Shown: positions 39,802-50,531, numbered from the stretch's first letter. The stretch is DNA of 64,000 nucleotides from Agrobacterium larrymoorei (GCF_030819275.1 NZ_JAUTBL010000002.1:2420501-2484500), one strand, 5' to 3'. Numbers and translations are program-made. Notes: generated by a model from the sequence alone, not told the origin.

Positions 39802-40470
39802 ATGAAAACCACTGTCTTTGCCGCCGCCGCTTTTGTTCTTGCCGCAACCTCCGCAATTGCTGCGGACGCTGTCTCGGACGTTCCCGCAGCACCGGTGGCG
39901 ATTGAAAAACCGGCCTTTTCCTGGACCGGCTTTGACGCGGGTATTCAGGTTGGATATGGCTGGAACAAGCAGGACATCCTCGGCATCGCACCGTCGGGCA
40001 CGGTGAGTGCCGATTTCAACACCGGCATGGCGGGCGGCTTCGCAGGCTATAACTACCAGTTCTCCAACAACTGGGTCGCAGGCATCGAAGGTGATTTCGA
40101 AGGCAATTGGGGCGATGGCAAGCTCACGGTTCTCGCGCCGGATTTCTATCAATATGGATTTGATTGGCAGGGTTCGGTCCGCGCCAAGGTCGGTTATGCG
40201 GTTGACCGGGCGATGGTTTACGGCACGGCAGGCTGGGCGATCGGTCGCGGCTATATGACGGTCCCGGGTGCTGGCACCGAAAAGGAAACCTTCAACGGCT
40301 TCACCGTCGGCGCTGGCGTCGATTACGCCTTCACCGACATGATCTTCGGCCGCGTCGAATATCGCTACACCAATTTCGGCGACCAGAATTACGACTACAA
40401 CGCCGGCCCGCTGCTGAACTCCGATATCGACCAACACGGCGTCCGCCTCGGCCTCGGCGTAAAGTTCTAA
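39802..40470 (+). CDS. Outer membrane beta-barrel protein (Omp25/31-like)
   Basis: A 222-residue outer-membrane protein with signal peptide MKTTVFAAAAFVLAATSAIA. The mature part has the family opening (FSWTGFDAGIQVGYGWNKQD), GYNYQFSNNWVAGIEGDFEG, and SVRAKVGYAVDRAMVYGTAG, and the terminal strand ends in F (HGVRLGLGVKF), as required for barrel insertion. It is an eight-stranded barrel of the Omp25/31/RopB group. AGGA precedes the ATG. It could serve as a phage receptor, though there is no evidence here. Confidence 0.85.
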   Translation: MKTTVFAAAAFVLAATSAIAADAVSDVPAAPVAIEKPAFSWTGFDAGIQVGYGWNKQDILGIAPSGTVSADFNTGMAGGFAGYNYQFSNNWVAGIEGDFEGNWGDGKLTVLAPDFYQYGFDWQGSVRAKVGYAVDRAMVYGTAGWAIGRGYMTVPGAGTEKETFNGFTVGAGVDYAFTDMIFGRVEYRYTNFGDQNYDYNAGPLLNSDIDQHGVRLGLGVKF

Positions 40471-40605
40471 GCCATATCGTTATTCACGATGCGGGCCGGG
40501 TAACGGGCGCTCTCGGTGGAACCGCGGCACGCCAGAAGACGCGACAAAATCTGGGCCTCATCTACGAGCTGGCCTATTGCGCGTCGTCTCTGCCCCACCC
40601 ACTAC

Positions 40606-40729
40606 CGTCATCCTCGGGCTTGACCCGAGGATCCACCTTTTCAAAGGCTTAATCGCAATCCGGCGCTACTCCACCCGCACGACGGGCTCTCAAGGAAATG
40701 GATTCTCGGCTCAGGGCCGAGAATGACGG
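40606..40729. repeat. Palindromic repeat, CGTCATCCTCGGG family
   Basis: CGTCATCCTCGGGCTTGACC-CGAGGATCCA at 40606 and the outward arm ATGGATTCTCGGCTCAGGGC-CGAGAATGACGG ending at 40729, about 60 bases apart. It is the host-side copy of the element also seen at 29301, 29441 and 31751 inside the prophage. Confidence 0.7.
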
Positions 40730-40748
40730 AGGAGAGTATGACGCCCTC

Positions 40749-41138
40749 TCACCCCTTCACCGGCCGTGGGTTCCCCGCATCATCCACCGCCACCATGATG
40801 AACACGGCCTCCGTCACCTTGTCGCGGGATTGCTGCGAATAGTGGCGCGTCCAGGCTTCGATCTTCAGCGTGATCGATGTGCGACCCACCTTCTCGATGC
40901 GGGTATAGACGCACAGCGTATCGCCGATCTTCACCGGCTTCTTGAAGACGATCTCGTTGACGGCAACCGTCACGGTGCGACCGCCCGCCACGTCATTGGC
41001 GCGTACGAAGGCGGCAAGGTCCATCTGCGACATCACCCAGCCGCCGAAAATATCCCCGGCAGGGTTGGCGTCGGCCGGCATGGCCAGCGTGCGCAGGGTC
41101 AGTTCCATATCGGGGGGCGGTTGGTTGTTCATCAGCAT
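40749..41138 (-). CDS. Acyl-CoA thioesterase, YciA-like hot-dog fold
   Basis: A 129-residue hot-dog thioesterase. The family signature is complete: MPADANPAGDIFGGWVMSQM with the catalytic Asp in GDIFGGW, then AVNEIVFKKPVKIGDTLCVY and IEAWTRHY. YciA enzymes hydrolyse medium/long-chain acyl-CoA in the cytoplasm. AAGAGG lies before two close ATGs (41138 and 41132); either could be the start. Confidence 0.85.
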   Translation of the reverse strand: MLMNNQPPPDMELTLRTLAMPADANPAGDIFGGWVMSQMDLAAFVRANDVAGGRTVTVAVNEIVFKKPVKIGDTLCVYTRIEKVGRTSITLKIEAWTRHYSQQSRDKVTEAVFIMVAVDDAGNPRPVKG

Positions 41139-41423
41139 AAACCTCTTGATCGCGCGCCTCCCGGTGTCGCGATAGCCTATTCGCCGACCATTGGAAAAGA
41201 GCGATTTCGTCTTGGCTGGTCTTCATTTCCAGCATGTCGCCCAAAATCAGGAAACGGCGTTCGAAGTCCGCCCACACCAACAATAATTCACATTAAAGAC
41301 AGTCAAAAACCAAAACACGACAATTTACCAAGCTTCGCTAAGGTTTCGTTAACTATAACGGCTCAGCTTCTTAATTCATTAGGTTAATTTCATATACTTC
41401 CAGATGCAGGGCGAGGCTCGAAA

Positions 41424-41630
41424 ATGGCATATGACTGGAGTGGGAATGACATCAAACAGAGGCATTACGACCGCCTGATCGTGGTCGCGTTGCTTGCCAT
41501 CGTGTCGATTGCGGTGACGGCACCTTTCATGCTTCGCTTCGAAACACAGACACCGAATGGAGGGCGGATCGAAACCCGCTCCCGGGTCGTCATGGAAGAT
41601 ATGCGCTCTATTCAGCTCGCGCGGTCGTAA
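41424..41630 (+). CDS. Small single-pass membrane protein (68 aa)
   Basis: A 68-residue protein (MAYDWSGNDIKQRHYDRLIV) with one transmembrane helix (LIVVALLAIVSIAVTAPFML) and a polar C-terminal tail facing the periplasm. Unknown function. Its 3' end overlaps the end of the converging ABC gene by 23 bases. Confidence 0.5.
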   Translation: MAYDWSGNDIKQRHYDRLIVVALLAIVSIAVTAPFMLRFETQTPNGGRIETRSRVVMEDMRSIQLARS

Positions 41631-43383
41631 CCAGATCGAGATGCAGAACGCGCGGTGACAGCACCTGCATCACCGCGTCCGAGCGGCCGATATAGACCAC
41701 GGCAGTATCCTTCATGCCGCTCAGCACCTCCACCAGCCGGTCGATGGTGTGCTTCTCCAGACCTTCCAGCAGGTCGTCGATGAACAGCCAGCGCGGCTTT
41801 AGCAGCAACGCATTGGCAACCCGGATACAGGCCTGTTCGTCGGAATCGAACTTCTGGTCCCAACGAATATTGTCGTTCATTCGGGGAATGATGTGGCCAA
41901 GGCCGCAGGCTTCCATGGCGGCCAGAAACTCTTCTTCCGTGAACTTCTGCGGCGCACGCGGATAGGAGAGAATTTCGCGCAATGGCGCCGCCGGCATATA
42001 GCCGTGCTGGGCAATGAACAGCGTCTCCTCGCGCGGCGGCATGGTGATCTTGCCGCTTCCCCAAGGCCAGAGCCCGGCAATCGCCGCAAAGAACAGCCGC
42101 CGGTTCACGCCATGTTCTGCGTCGATCATCACCCTCTCGCCAACGGTGATCTCGACAGGGGCCTCACGCAGCTTGAAACTGCGCGTCATGTCCTTGCCCC
42201 CGGCTTCCGGGCTGATTTCCACGGATGACAGCCGCACGATCTCGGTTGCGGAGCGATCGAGCTCGATGGCGTTCTCGTGCCGCTCGATGCTGTCCATCTG
42301 AATCAGCGCATTGCGGAAGATCGACACGCGTTGCAGCGTCGCCTTCCAGCTGGCGATCGGGCCGAAATTTTCGATATACCAGCGCAGCGCCGTATTCACC
42401 TGGTTGAAGGCGCCCACCGCCATCATCAGCCCGCCGAAGGTCAGGTTGCCGGAGAAGTAAACCGGCGCCGCAATCAGGATCGGCGCGACGATGGCAAGCC
42501 AGCCGTAACCGGCAGACACCCAGGTCAGATGCGTCAGCCCCATGGCGAGCCCGCGAATCACGGCAAGCACCGCGTCGATATCCTGACGGATGCGGTGACG
42601 CTCGTTCTTCTCGCCGCGCGAGAGGGTGATGGCCGTCAGATTTTCGCTCGCCCGCATCAATGAGAAGCGCAGCTCCGCTTCTTTGGAATAGCGCTCGGCG
42701 TTGAGCGGCACCAGCCGGTAGCCGACAATGTTGGAAAGCAGCGAGGCCGATCCCGCATAGAGAAGTGCCGCCCAAACCATATAGCCCGGAATCGCCACCA
42801 TCTTGCCGCCGATCTCGATGGCAAAGCCGGCCGATAGCCCCCAGAGAACGCCAATGAAGCTGACGAGAATAATGGTGGCGTTGACGAGACCGATGGCAAG
42901 TGCCGTGCTGCTTTCGGCCAGGTTGCGCACATCCTCATGCAGGCGCTGATCGGGGTTGATGGAAATGGTACCGAAGCTTGCAAGCTTGGCGGCGCGGCCG
43001 GGCTTCAGCCACTGCTCCACCATGTCCTTGGCCAGCCCCTCGCGCATGCTCAGCGCCGTCATCTGGTTCAGCCATGTCTGGAAGACGTTGAGAAGCAGCA
43101 GGCACCCGGCAATGATGGTGAAGACTTCCAACTGATGGAGGAAGGCACCGAGATCGCGCCGCTCGAGCGAATTATAAAAGGGCGCGTTCCATTCGTTCAG
43201 CCTCACCTGGCCATAGGCTGTGACAAGGATAATGGTCAGCAGGCCGCAGGCCAGAAGGATCAGCCGTCCTCGCACCGGAGATGTCCAGAAGGCGCTGCCC
43301 ATCATCCGCATCTGCGCTCTGAAATTGAGATCGAAGCGCGCGTAAGCAGCCATCTCCTCCGGAGAATTTCCTTGCGTTTTCAA
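41608..43383 (-). CDS. SbmA/BacA-like ABC transporter with degenerate ATPase domain
   Basis: A 591-residue half-transporter. Residues 1-350 are an SbmA/BacA-type membrane domain with six helices and the characteristic NEWNAPFYNSLERRDLGAFL stretch. The ATPase half is damaged in sequence: where Walker A should be it reads MIDAEHGVNRRLFF, without GxxxxGK(S/T); the signature is FDSDEQ instead of LSxGEQ; Walker B is WLFIDDLLEGL with D in place of the catalytic E. The GLWPWGSG motif after Walker A remains. It may work without ATP, as SbmA/BacA do by proton coupling, or have lost transport. Confidence 0.8.
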   Translation of the reverse strand: MKTQGNSPEEMAAYARFDLNFRAQMRMMGSAFWTSPVRGRLILLACGLLTIILVTAYGQVRLNEWNAPFYNSLERRDLGAFLHQLEVFTIIAGCLLLLNVFQTWLNQMTALSMREGLAKDMVEQWLKPGRAAKLASFGTISINPDQRLHEDVRNLAESSTALAIGLVNATIILVSFIGVLWGLSAGFAIEIGGKMVAIPGYMVWAALLYAGSASLLSNIVGYRLVPLNAERYSKEAELRFSLMRASENLTAITLSRGEKNERHRIRQDIDAVLAVIRGLAMGLTHLTWVSAGYGWLAIVAPILIAAPVYFSGNLTFGGLMMAVGAFNQVNTALRWYIENFGPIASWKATLQRVSIFRNALIQMDSIERHENAIELDRSATEIVRLSSVEISPEAGGKDMTRSFKLREAPVEITVGERVMIDAEHGVNRRLFFAAIAGLWPWGSGKITMPPREETLFIAQHGYMPAAPLREILSYPRAPQKFTEEEFLAAMEACGLGHIIPRMNDNIRWDQKFDSDEQACIRVANALLLKPRWLFIDDLLEGLEKHTIDRLVEVLSGMKDTAVVYIGRSDAVMQVLSPRVLHLDLVTTARAE

Positions 43384-43642
43384 CTCATTGCCACTTTCTA
43401 AAATCGTAGAATCGCGCAGGCTGACAGAGATGAAGTCTCCGCCCTTGCGATGACAGCAATATCACTAAGCCGATACTTGTCCACATAACCCCACGGACAC
43501 CCCTGACGCGCCCTTTCAGATCCCGCGGCGACGAATGCGCGACAGCGCCGAAATGTTCCTTGCTTTATTCGCGTGCATTGCACAAAGTCGATGCAACAGA
43601 GGGGGCGGAACAATCCGCAAATGCCGGTAAATAAGGTTATAC

Positions 43643-46600
43643 ATGTCGATCAAGGCGAGCATCTATCATCTGACGCATTACAAATATGACCGGCCGGTCC
43701 GCCTTGGACCCCAGATTATCAGACTGAAACCGGCGCCGCATTCGCGCACCAAGGTCATCAGCCACTCGCTGAAGGTCACGCCCGCCAATCATTTCGTCAA
43801 TCTGCAGCAGGATCCCTACGGCAACTTCCAGGCCCGATTCGTCTTTCCCGATCCGGTCACCGAGTTCAAAATCGAGGTCGATCTCGTTGCGGATATGACG
43901 GTCTATAATCCCTTCGATTTCTTCGTCGAGGAAAGCGCCACCAAATGGCCTTTCGATTATCCGGACACGCTGAAGGACGATCTTTCGATCTACAGGACGC
44001 CGGAGGAAACGGGACCGCTGTTCGATGCGCTGATGGCCACCATCGACAAGACCCCGGGCCAGACGACGGTCGATATGGTGGTCGGCATCAATGCACGGCT
44101 GCAGCAGGAAATCGGCTATGTCATCCGCATGGAGCCGGGCGTGCAGACCCCGGAAGAAACGCTCGCTTCTGGAAAGGGCTCCTGCCGCGATACCAGCTGG
44201 CTGCTGGTCCAGGTGCTGCGCCGCCTTGGCCTTGCCGCGCGCTTCGTCTCCGGCTACCTCATCCAGCTGGCACCGGATCTGAAGGCGCTGGACGGTCCGT
44301 CCGGCACGGAGGTGGATTTCACCGATCTTCACGCCTGGGCGGAGGTCTATCTGCCGGGTGCCGGATGGGTCGGTTTCGATCCGACATCGGGGCTTCTGAC
44401 CGGCGAAAGCCATATTCCGTTGTCCGCGACACCGCATTATCGCAACGCAGCGCCTATTTCCGGCGGCTATTTCGGCCAGGCCAATACGGAATTCGCCTTC
44501 GACATGAAGGTCTCCCGTGTTGCCGAACATCCGCGCATCACCAAGCCCTTTTCGGATGAAAGCTGGGAGCAGCTGGATGCGCTGGGTGAGACGGTGGATC
44601 GGGTGCTGAAGGCGCAGGACGTGCGCCTCACCATGGGCGGCGAGCCGACTTTCGTCTCCATCGACGATTTCGAATCCGAAGAATGGAACACCGGTGCGGT
44701 TGGCCCCACCAAGCGGCAGAAGGCCGATATTCTAATTCGCAAGCTGCGTGAGCGCTTCGCCCCCAATGGCTTCCTGCATTACGGTCAGGGCAAGTGGTAT
44801 CCGGGCGAAAGCCTGCCGCGCTGGACCTTCTCGCTCTATTGGCGGAAAGATGGCAAGCCGGTCTGGCGCAATGCCGATCTGGTGGCCCAGGAAGGACATG
44901 ATACCGGCGTCAGCTCCCCGGATGCCAATCGGCTTCTCACCTCCATTGCCGGCCATCTTGGCATAGAGCCCGATCTGGTGTTGCCGGCCTATGAAGATCC
45001 GGCGGAATGGCTGATCAAGGAAGCCAACCTTCCCGACAATGTCGATCCGTCCAACTCCAAGCTCAAGGATCCGGAAGAGCGCAACCGCATCGCCCGCGTC
45101 TTCGAACGCGGCCTGACGGAACCGACCGGCTATATTCTGCCCGTCCAGGCATGGAACGCACAAAGCTCCGGTCAGAGGCGCTGGGTCAGCGAGCGGTGGA
45201 AGACACGGCGCGGCAAGATCTTCCTGGTGCCGGGCGATAGTGCCGTCGGTTACCGCCTGCCGCTTGGAACGCTCCCCTATATTCCGCCATCGGCCTTCCC
45301 TTATATTCACGAGGCAGATCCCTCCATCCCGCGCGGCCCGCTGCCGGATGCCTTGCCGCCTTCGGCCCATGCCCCATCGCCTTCGGCACGCAGTATGCCG
45401 GAAGCCTCGTTCCAGGAGGGCGATGCGCCCAATCCCGGCCGCAACGAGCAAGTGATCAGCGATATTGCCGGCACGGTGCGCACCGCGCTTTCCGTCGAAG
45501 CACGCGATGGCAGGCTCTGCGTCTTCATGCCGCCGGTCGAACGCATCGAGGATTATCTCGATCTCATCGCATCCGCCGAGGCTGCGGCCACCGATCTCGG
45601 CCTGCCCGTCCATATTGAAGGCTATGCGCCGCCGCATGACGAGCGGATGAACGTCATTCGCGTCGCCCCCGATCCTGGCGTCATCGAGGTCAATATCCAT
45701 CCGGCCGCAAGCTGGAAGGAATGCGTCGATATCACCACCGCTATCTATGAGGATGCCCGCCAGTCGCGGTTGGGCGCCGACAAGTTCATGATCGACGGTC
45801 GCCACACCGGCACCGGCGGCGGCAACCATGTGGTCGTCGGCGGGGCAAACCCCAATGACAGCCCGTTCCTGCGCCGTCCCGATCTGCTGAAGAGCCTCGT
45901 GCTGCATTGGCAGCGCCACCCCTCGCTCTCCTATCTCTTCTCCGGTCTCTTCATTGGCCCCACCAGCCAGGCGCCGCGTATCGACGAGGCGCGTCATGAC
46001 AGCATGTATGAGCTGGAAATCGCCATGGCGCAGGTGCCGGCTCCGGGCGAAGGCGCGCCCCCCTTGCCCTGGCTGGTCGATCGCCTGTTCCGCAATCTGC
46101 TCGTCGATGTCACCGGCAACACCCACCGCTCCGAAATTTGCATCGACAAGCTGTTCTCGCCGGATGGCCCGACGGGTCGCCTTGGTCTTGTGGAGTTCCG
46201 CGGCTTCGAAATGCCGCCGAATGCGCGTATGTCGCTTGCCCAGCAACTGCTGGTGCGCGCGCTGATCGCCCGCTTCTGGCAGAACCCGATCGGCGGCAAG
46301 TTCGTCCGTTGGGGCACGAGCCTTGCCGACCGCTTCATGCTGCCGCATTATGTCTGGGCGGATTTCCTCGATGTTCTGGCCGATCTTCGCCAGCACGGCT
46401 TCGATCTGAAACCGGAATGGTTTGCCGCCCAGCTTGAATTCCGCTTCCCCTTCTTCGGCGAGGTGGAATATGAGGGCTCGAAGCTTGAACTGCGCCAGGC
46501 GCTGGAGCCATGGCATGTGATGGGCGAACAGGGCGCCATTGGCGGCACGGTGCGCTATGTGGATTCCTCCGTCGAGCGCCTTCAGGTTCGCCTCGAAACG

Positions 46601-46993
46601 ACCAATCCCAGCCGCTATACCGTCTCCTGCAATGGCCGCGCCGTGCCGTTGAAACAAACGGAAACCTCCGGCGTCTCGGTCGCGGGCGTGCGCTTCAAGG
46701 CTTGGCAGCCAGCGGCTGGCCTGCATCCTGCCTTGCCGGTGAACACGCCTTTGACATTTGATATTTATGATACATGGTCGAACCGTTCGATCGGCGGCTG
46801 CATCTATCATGTTGCCCATCCGGGCGGGCGAAACTATGACACCTTTCCCGTCAATGGAAACGAGGCGGAAGCGCGGCGTCTTGCCCGTTTCGAGCCGTGG
46901 GGCCATACGGGCGGCCAGTTCACACTGTGGCCGGAAGCCGTGTCGCCGGAATTTCCGCTGACACTCGATCTGCGACGCCCGCAAGGAGTATAA
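43643..46993 (+). CDS. Transglutaminase-like protein with DUF2126 domain
   Basis: A 1116-residue protein. Residues 1-80 are a bacterial transglutaminase N-terminal domain ([20 protein letters not shown]). The papain-like core at about 170-260 has the triad Cys in GSCRDTSW (near 181), His in [10 protein letters not shown] (near 230) and Asp in GFDPTSG. From about 300 onward it is the DUF2126 domain ([39 protein letters not shown]). It leads a three-gene unit with the ATP-grasp/alpha-E gene, starting one base after its stop, and is thought to belong to a peptide- or amide-forming/cleaving system. Confidence 0.88.
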   Translation: MSIKASIYHLTHYKYDRPVRLGPQIIRLKPAPHSRTKVISHSLKVTPANHFVNLQQDPYGNFQARFVFPDPVTEFKIEVDLVADMTVYNPFDFFVEESATKWPFDYPDTLKDDLSIYRTPEETGPLFDALMATIDKTPGQTTVDMVVGINARLQQEIGYVIRMEPGVQTPEETLASGKGSCRDTSWLLVQVLRRLGLAARFVSGYLIQLAPDLKALDGPSGTEVDFTDLHAWAEVYLPGAGWVGFDPTSGLLTGESHIPLSATPHYRNAAPISGGYFGQANTEFAFDMKVSRVAEHPRITKPFSDESWEQLDALGETVDRVLKAQDVRLTMGGEPTFVSIDDFESEEWNTGAVGPTKRQKADILIRKLRERFAPNGFLHYGQGKWYPGESLPRWTFSLYWRKDGKPVWRNADLVAQEGHDTGVSSPDANRLLTSIAGHLGIEPDLVLPAYEDPAEWLIKEANLPDNVDPSNSKLKDPEERNRIARVFERGLTEPTGYILPVQAWNAQSSGQRRWVSERWKTRRGKIFLVPGDSAVGYRLPLGTLPYIPPSAFPYIHEADPSIPRGPLPDALPPSAHAPSPSARSMPEASFQEGDAPNPGRNEQVISDIAGTVRTALSVEARDGRLCVFMPPVERIEDYLDLIASAEAAATDLGLPVHIEGYAPPHDERMNVIRVAPDPGVIEVNIHPAASWKECVDITTAIYEDARQSRLGADKFMIDGRHTGTGGGNHVVVGGANPNDSPFLRRPDLLKSLVLHWQRHPSLSYLFSGLFIGPTSQAPRIDEARHDSMYELEIAMAQVPAPGEGAPPLPWLVDRLFRNLLVDVTGNTHRSEICIDKLFSPDGPTGRLGLVEFRGFEMPPNARMSLAQQLLVRALIARFWQNPIGGKFVRWGTSLADRFMLPHYVWADFLDVLADLRQHGFDLKPEWFAAQLEFRFPFFGEVEYEGSKLELRQALEPWHVMGEQGAIGGTVRYVDSSVERLQVRLETTNPSRYTVSCNGRAVPLKQTETSGVSVAGVRFKAWQPAAGLHPALPVNTPLTFDIYDTWSNRSIGGCIYHVAHPGGRNYDTFPVNGNEAEARRLARFEPWGHTGGQFTLWPEAVSPEFPLTLDLRRPQGV

Positions 46994-46994
46994 G

Positions 46995-49412
46995 GTGGCG
47001 AAGACACCGGCAACGGAACGCAAGACCGGAGAAACCGGCATGGGCTCCATGCTGGCTTATCGCGCGCTGCCGGATGTTGCCGATGAGATGCTCGACATAG
47101 ATGGACATATTCGTCCCGTCTGGCAGCCCTTCGTCAATGCGCTCTCGCGCATGGACGAGCGCGAGTTGCACGACCGCTTCTCGCGTACCGACCGTTATCT
47201 GCGCGATGCTGGCGTCTTCTACCGCGATTACAGCGCGCAAAGCGGCGGCGGCAGCAGCGAACGCAACTGGCCGATCTCTCATGTGCCGGTGCTGATCGAC
47301 GATGCTGAATGGCAGGTCGTCTCCAAGGGTCTGATCCAGCGCGCCAATCTTCTCGAAGCCGTGGTCGCCGATATCTATGGCGAAGGCCGCCTGGTGCAGC
47401 AGGGATACGTGCCGCCAGCGCTGATTGCCTCCAACCCGGAGTTTCTGCGCCCCATGGTGGGCGTCAAACCCGCGAGCGGCCATTACCTGCACTTCTGCTC
47501 CTTCGAGATCGGACGCGGGCCGGATGGCAACTGGTGGGTTCTGGCAGACCGTGCGCAGGCTCCCTCCGGCGCGGGCTTCGCACTGGAAAACCGCGTGGCG
47601 ACCACGCGTGCCTTTTCCGATATCTATGCCGAGGCACATGTCCATCGCCTCGCCTCCTTCTTCGGCGCGTTTCGCGATACGTTGCAATCGCACCGGCAGC
47701 ATGTGGATGACCGCATCGCGGTCCTGACGCCTGGCCCTGCCAGCGAAACCTATTTCGAACATGCCTATATCGCCCGCTATCTCGGCTTCATGCTGCTGGA
47801 AGGCGAAGACCTGACGGTCGTCAATAACCGCGTCATGGTGCGCACCGTTGCCGGTCTCAAACCCGTCGGCGTCTTGTGGCGGCGTCTCGATGCGTCCTAT
47901 GCCGATCCGCTGGAACTCGACCAGAACTCCCATATCGGCACGCCCGGCATGGTGCAGGCGCTGCGCGCCGGTTCGCTCAACATGGTCAATGCGCTCGGCA
48001 GCGGCATTCTCGAAACCCGCGCTCTGCTCGCCTTCATGCCCGCCATCTGTCGCCATATCCTTGGCGAAGATCTTGCCATGCCATCGATCGCCACATGGTG
48101 GTGCGGTCAGCCGACCGAGCGTGAGCAGGTGGCCCGCAATATAGAGCGCATGGTCATCGGCCCTGCCTATTCTCGCCTGCCCTTCTTCGACGATAACGGC
48201 CAATCTGTGCTCGGCTCCACCTTGCGCGAAACCGCCAAGGATTCGATCAGCGACTGGTTGGCAACCGACGGCCACAAGCTCGTCGGTCAGGAAGTCGTAA
48301 CACTGTCCACCACACCCGCTTTCGTCGACGGCAAGCTCGTGCCACGGCCCATGAGCCTTCGCGTCTTCGTCGCCAGAACCCAGGATGGCTGGCAGGTGAT
48401 GCCGGGCGGCTTTGCCCGCATCGGTCGCAGCAACGATGTCGCCGCCATCGCCATGCAGGCTGGCGGCCGCGCGGCCGACGTCTGGATCGTCAGCGACAAG
48501 CCGGTGGAGCGCACCACGCTTCTGCCGCCGGAGGAAAACTTCATCCGCAATATGCCGGGCAGCTTGCCAAGCCGTGCGGCTGATAATCTCTTCTGGCTTG
48601 GCCGTTATATCGAGCGGTCCGAAGGGGCGCTGCGGATCCTGCGCGCCTGGCATGCACGTTATGCCGAATCCGCCGATCCGAAGCAGCCGCTGCTCGCCCA
48701 TGTCACAGACTATCTGGAAACCGTCGATATCGACGTGGAAGAGGCCATCCCTTCCAGCCTGATCGCCAATATCAACAGCTCCATCTATTCCGCCAGCAAC
48801 ATTCGCGACCGTTTCTCGCCGGATGGCTGGCTGGCGCTGAACGATCTGGCAAAGACCGCGCGCCGCTTCCAGAGCAAGATTCATGCAGGTGATGACGCCA
48901 CCCATGCCATGACCATTCTGTTGCGCAAGGTCGCGGGCTTTGCCGGTCTGGTGCATGAAAACATGTATCGCTTCACCGGCTGGCGCTTCCTGGCCATCGG
49001 CCGCTATCTGGAGCGTGGCCTGCATATGACGCGGCTCCTGGCCCATATGGGCGGGCCCGACGCGCCGGATGGCTCCTTCGACATGCTGCTCGAAATCGGC
49101 GACAGCGTCATGACCCACCGCCGCCGTTACAATGTGAATACCGCCGCACTGACCGTCATGGATCTTCTGGCGCTCGATCCGCTCAACCCGCGCTCCATCC
49201 TCTTCCAGCTGAATGAAATCCGTGCCGAGGTGGAGCAATTGCCCAACGCCTTCGTCAACGGCCAGATGTCGCCTTTCTACCGGGAGGCGATGCGCATTCA
49301 TTCCACCCTGGCGGTCATGACCTCGGAAAATCTCTCCGGCGATGTCTTCCGCCAGTTGGAGAAGGATCTCGAACGGCTTTCCGATATTCTCGCGCAAACC
49401 TATCTCGGATAG
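46995..49412 (+). CDS. Circularly permuted ATP-grasp plus alpha-E domain protein
   Basis: An 805-residue fusion. Residues about 60-480 are a circularly permuted ATP-grasp domain (GVKPASGHYLHFCSFEIGRG, LADRAQAPSGAGFALENR). Residues about 500-800 are the helical alpha-E domain (LPSRAADNLFWLGRYIERSE). ATP-grasp enzymes of this type probably form amide bonds in a peptide-like product; the alpha-E domain is always found with such genes. GTG start at 46995 with GGAG upstream. It lies between two transglutaminase-like genes, the order conserved in many proteobacteria. Confidence 0.86.
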   Translation: MAKTPATERKTGETGMGSMLAYRALPDVADEMLDIDGHIRPVWQPFVNALSRMDERELHDRFSRTDRYLRDAGVFYRDYSAQSGGGSSERNWPISHVPVLIDDAEWQVVSKGLIQRANLLEAVVADIYGEGRLVQQGYVPPALIASNPEFLRPMVGVKPASGHYLHFCSFEIGRGPDGNWWVLADRAQAPSGAGFALENRVATTRAFSDIYAEAHVHRLASFFGAFRDTLQSHRQHVDDRIAVLTPGPASETYFEHAYIARYLGFMLLEGEDLTVVNNRVMVRTVAGLKPVGVLWRRLDASYADPLELDQNSHIGTPGMVQALRAGSLNMVNALGSGILETRALLAFMPAICRHILGEDLAMPSIATWWCGQPTEREQVARNIERMVIGPAYSRLPFFDDNGQSVLGSTLRETAKDSISDWLATDGHKLVGQEVVTLSTTPAFVDGKLVPRPMSLRVFVARTQDGWQVMPGGFARIGRSNDVAAIAMQAGGRAADVWIVSDKPVERTTLLPPEENFIRNMPGSLPSRAADNLFWLGRYIERSEGALRILRAWHARYAESADPKQPLLAHVTDYLETVDIDVEEAIPSSLIANINSSIYSASNIRDRFSPDGWLALNDLAKTARRFQSKIHAGDDATHAMTILLRKVAGFAGLVHENMYRFTGWRFLAIGRYLERGLHMTRLLAHMGGPDAPDGSFDMLLEIGDSVMTHRRRYNVNTAALTVMDLLALDPLNPRSILFQLNEIRAEVEQLPNAFVNGQMSPFYREAMRIHSTLAVMTSENLSGDVFRQLEKDLERLSDILAQTYLG

Positions 49413-49415
49413 TCG

Positions 49416-50294
49416 ATGCTTTACGATCTCTCGCTGCATATGGGCTATCTCTACGACACGCTGGCGTCCGGCGCGCGCCACATCATCCGTGTCACCCCAC
49501 TCTCGATTCCAGACAGACAGAGGCTCGTCGCCTCCGCTCTCACCGTCTCGCCGGTGCCCGAAGAGCGCACCGTCTTCAACGATTTCTTTCACCAGAGCGC
49601 CACCTCGATCTATCTCAGAGCTCCGCATGACAAGCTCGACATCCGCATGCAGGCCCGTGTTCAGGTGGATAGCCCGTCGCTGACGGCCGATCTCTCCCCG
49701 CAACTCGATAAGCTCCAGGCCGAGCTTTCCAGCATCAACTCGCTCGACCCGCAGGCCCCCCACCATCTGGCAGGGGCAAGTCCGCGTATCGGTGAAGATG
49801 CGGCGATTGCGGCCTATGCCCGCGAGACGGCAAAGCCCGGCATGACGGTGCGCGAAATTGCCTTCGCGCTGTGCAAGCGCATCTACAAGGATTTCAAATA
49901 TGATGGCGAAGCCACGACGGTGGATACGACACCGGGCCAGGCCTTCAAGCTGAAGCGCGGGGTCTGCCAGGATTTCTCCCACATCATGATTTCGGCACTG
50001 CGCAGCCTCGGCATTCCGGCCGGCTATGTCAGCGGCTTCCTGCGCACCATTCCCCCGCCCGGCAAGGAGCGGCTGGAGGGCGCCGACGCCATGCATGCCT
50101 GGGTGCGCGTGTGGTGCGGCGAAGCGGACGGCTATATCGAGCTCGACCCCACCAACGACATCGTTGCCGGCGGTGACCACATCGTCGTCGCCTATGGCCG
50201 CGACTATGCCGATGTGGCGCCTGTCATCGGCGTGTTGAAGAGCTACGGCAACCAGAAGATCACGCAAGCGGTCGACGTCGTTCCGGTCAGTTGA
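49416..50294 (+). CDS. Transglutaminase family protein
   Basis: A 292-residue protein with an N-terminal transglutaminase_N domain and a papain-like core. The catalytic Cys is in GVCQDFSHIMISALRSLGIP, His in AMHAWVRVW and Asp in ELDPTNDI. It starts 3 bases after the ATP-grasp/alpha-E gene. As in related operons, it may process or cleave the peptide made by the ATP-grasp partner. No signal peptide is seen, so it acts in the cytoplasm. Confidence 0.88.
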   Translation: MLYDLSLHMGYLYDTLASGARHIIRVTPLSIPDRQRLVASALTVSPVPEERTVFNDFFHQSATSIYLRAPHDKLDIRMQARVQVDSPSLTADLSPQLDKLQAELSSINSLDPQAPHHLAGASPRIGEDAAIAAYARETAKPGMTVREIAFALCKRIYKDFKYDGEATTVDTTPGQAFKLKRGVCQDFSHIMISALRSLGIPAGYVSGFLRTIPPPGKERLEGADAMHAWVRVWCGEADGYIELDPTNDIVAGGDHIVVAYGRDYADVAPVIGVLKSYGNQKITQAVDVVPVS

Positions 50295-50531
50295 TCGCCC
50301 TCATTATCTCCTTGTCGCGTCTTCTCGTTAAAGGGAAACGCTGCAAGCTCGGCGAGCAAGAGTTGCCCGCGACAGAAAAACTGCAAGCAAAAAGCGTCAA
50401 ACTCATAATTATTGTCGGATAAAATGCCTCTTTACTCAAACCATAGCGACTGAGTTAGGAAAGCATCAATAAAGCGGCAGTAAGGCTGTGCCTTTATAGA
50501 TCAAGGCGGTAGTCTGGGGGATGGCCGAACG

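Noticed and set aside
44732..50267. Very long minus-strand open frames (772 and 1115 residues) opposite the transglutaminase/ATP-grasp genes
   Set aside because: They mirror high-GC codon bias of the real plus-strand genes, have Arg/His/Asp-rich shadow-like composition and no recognisable domain.
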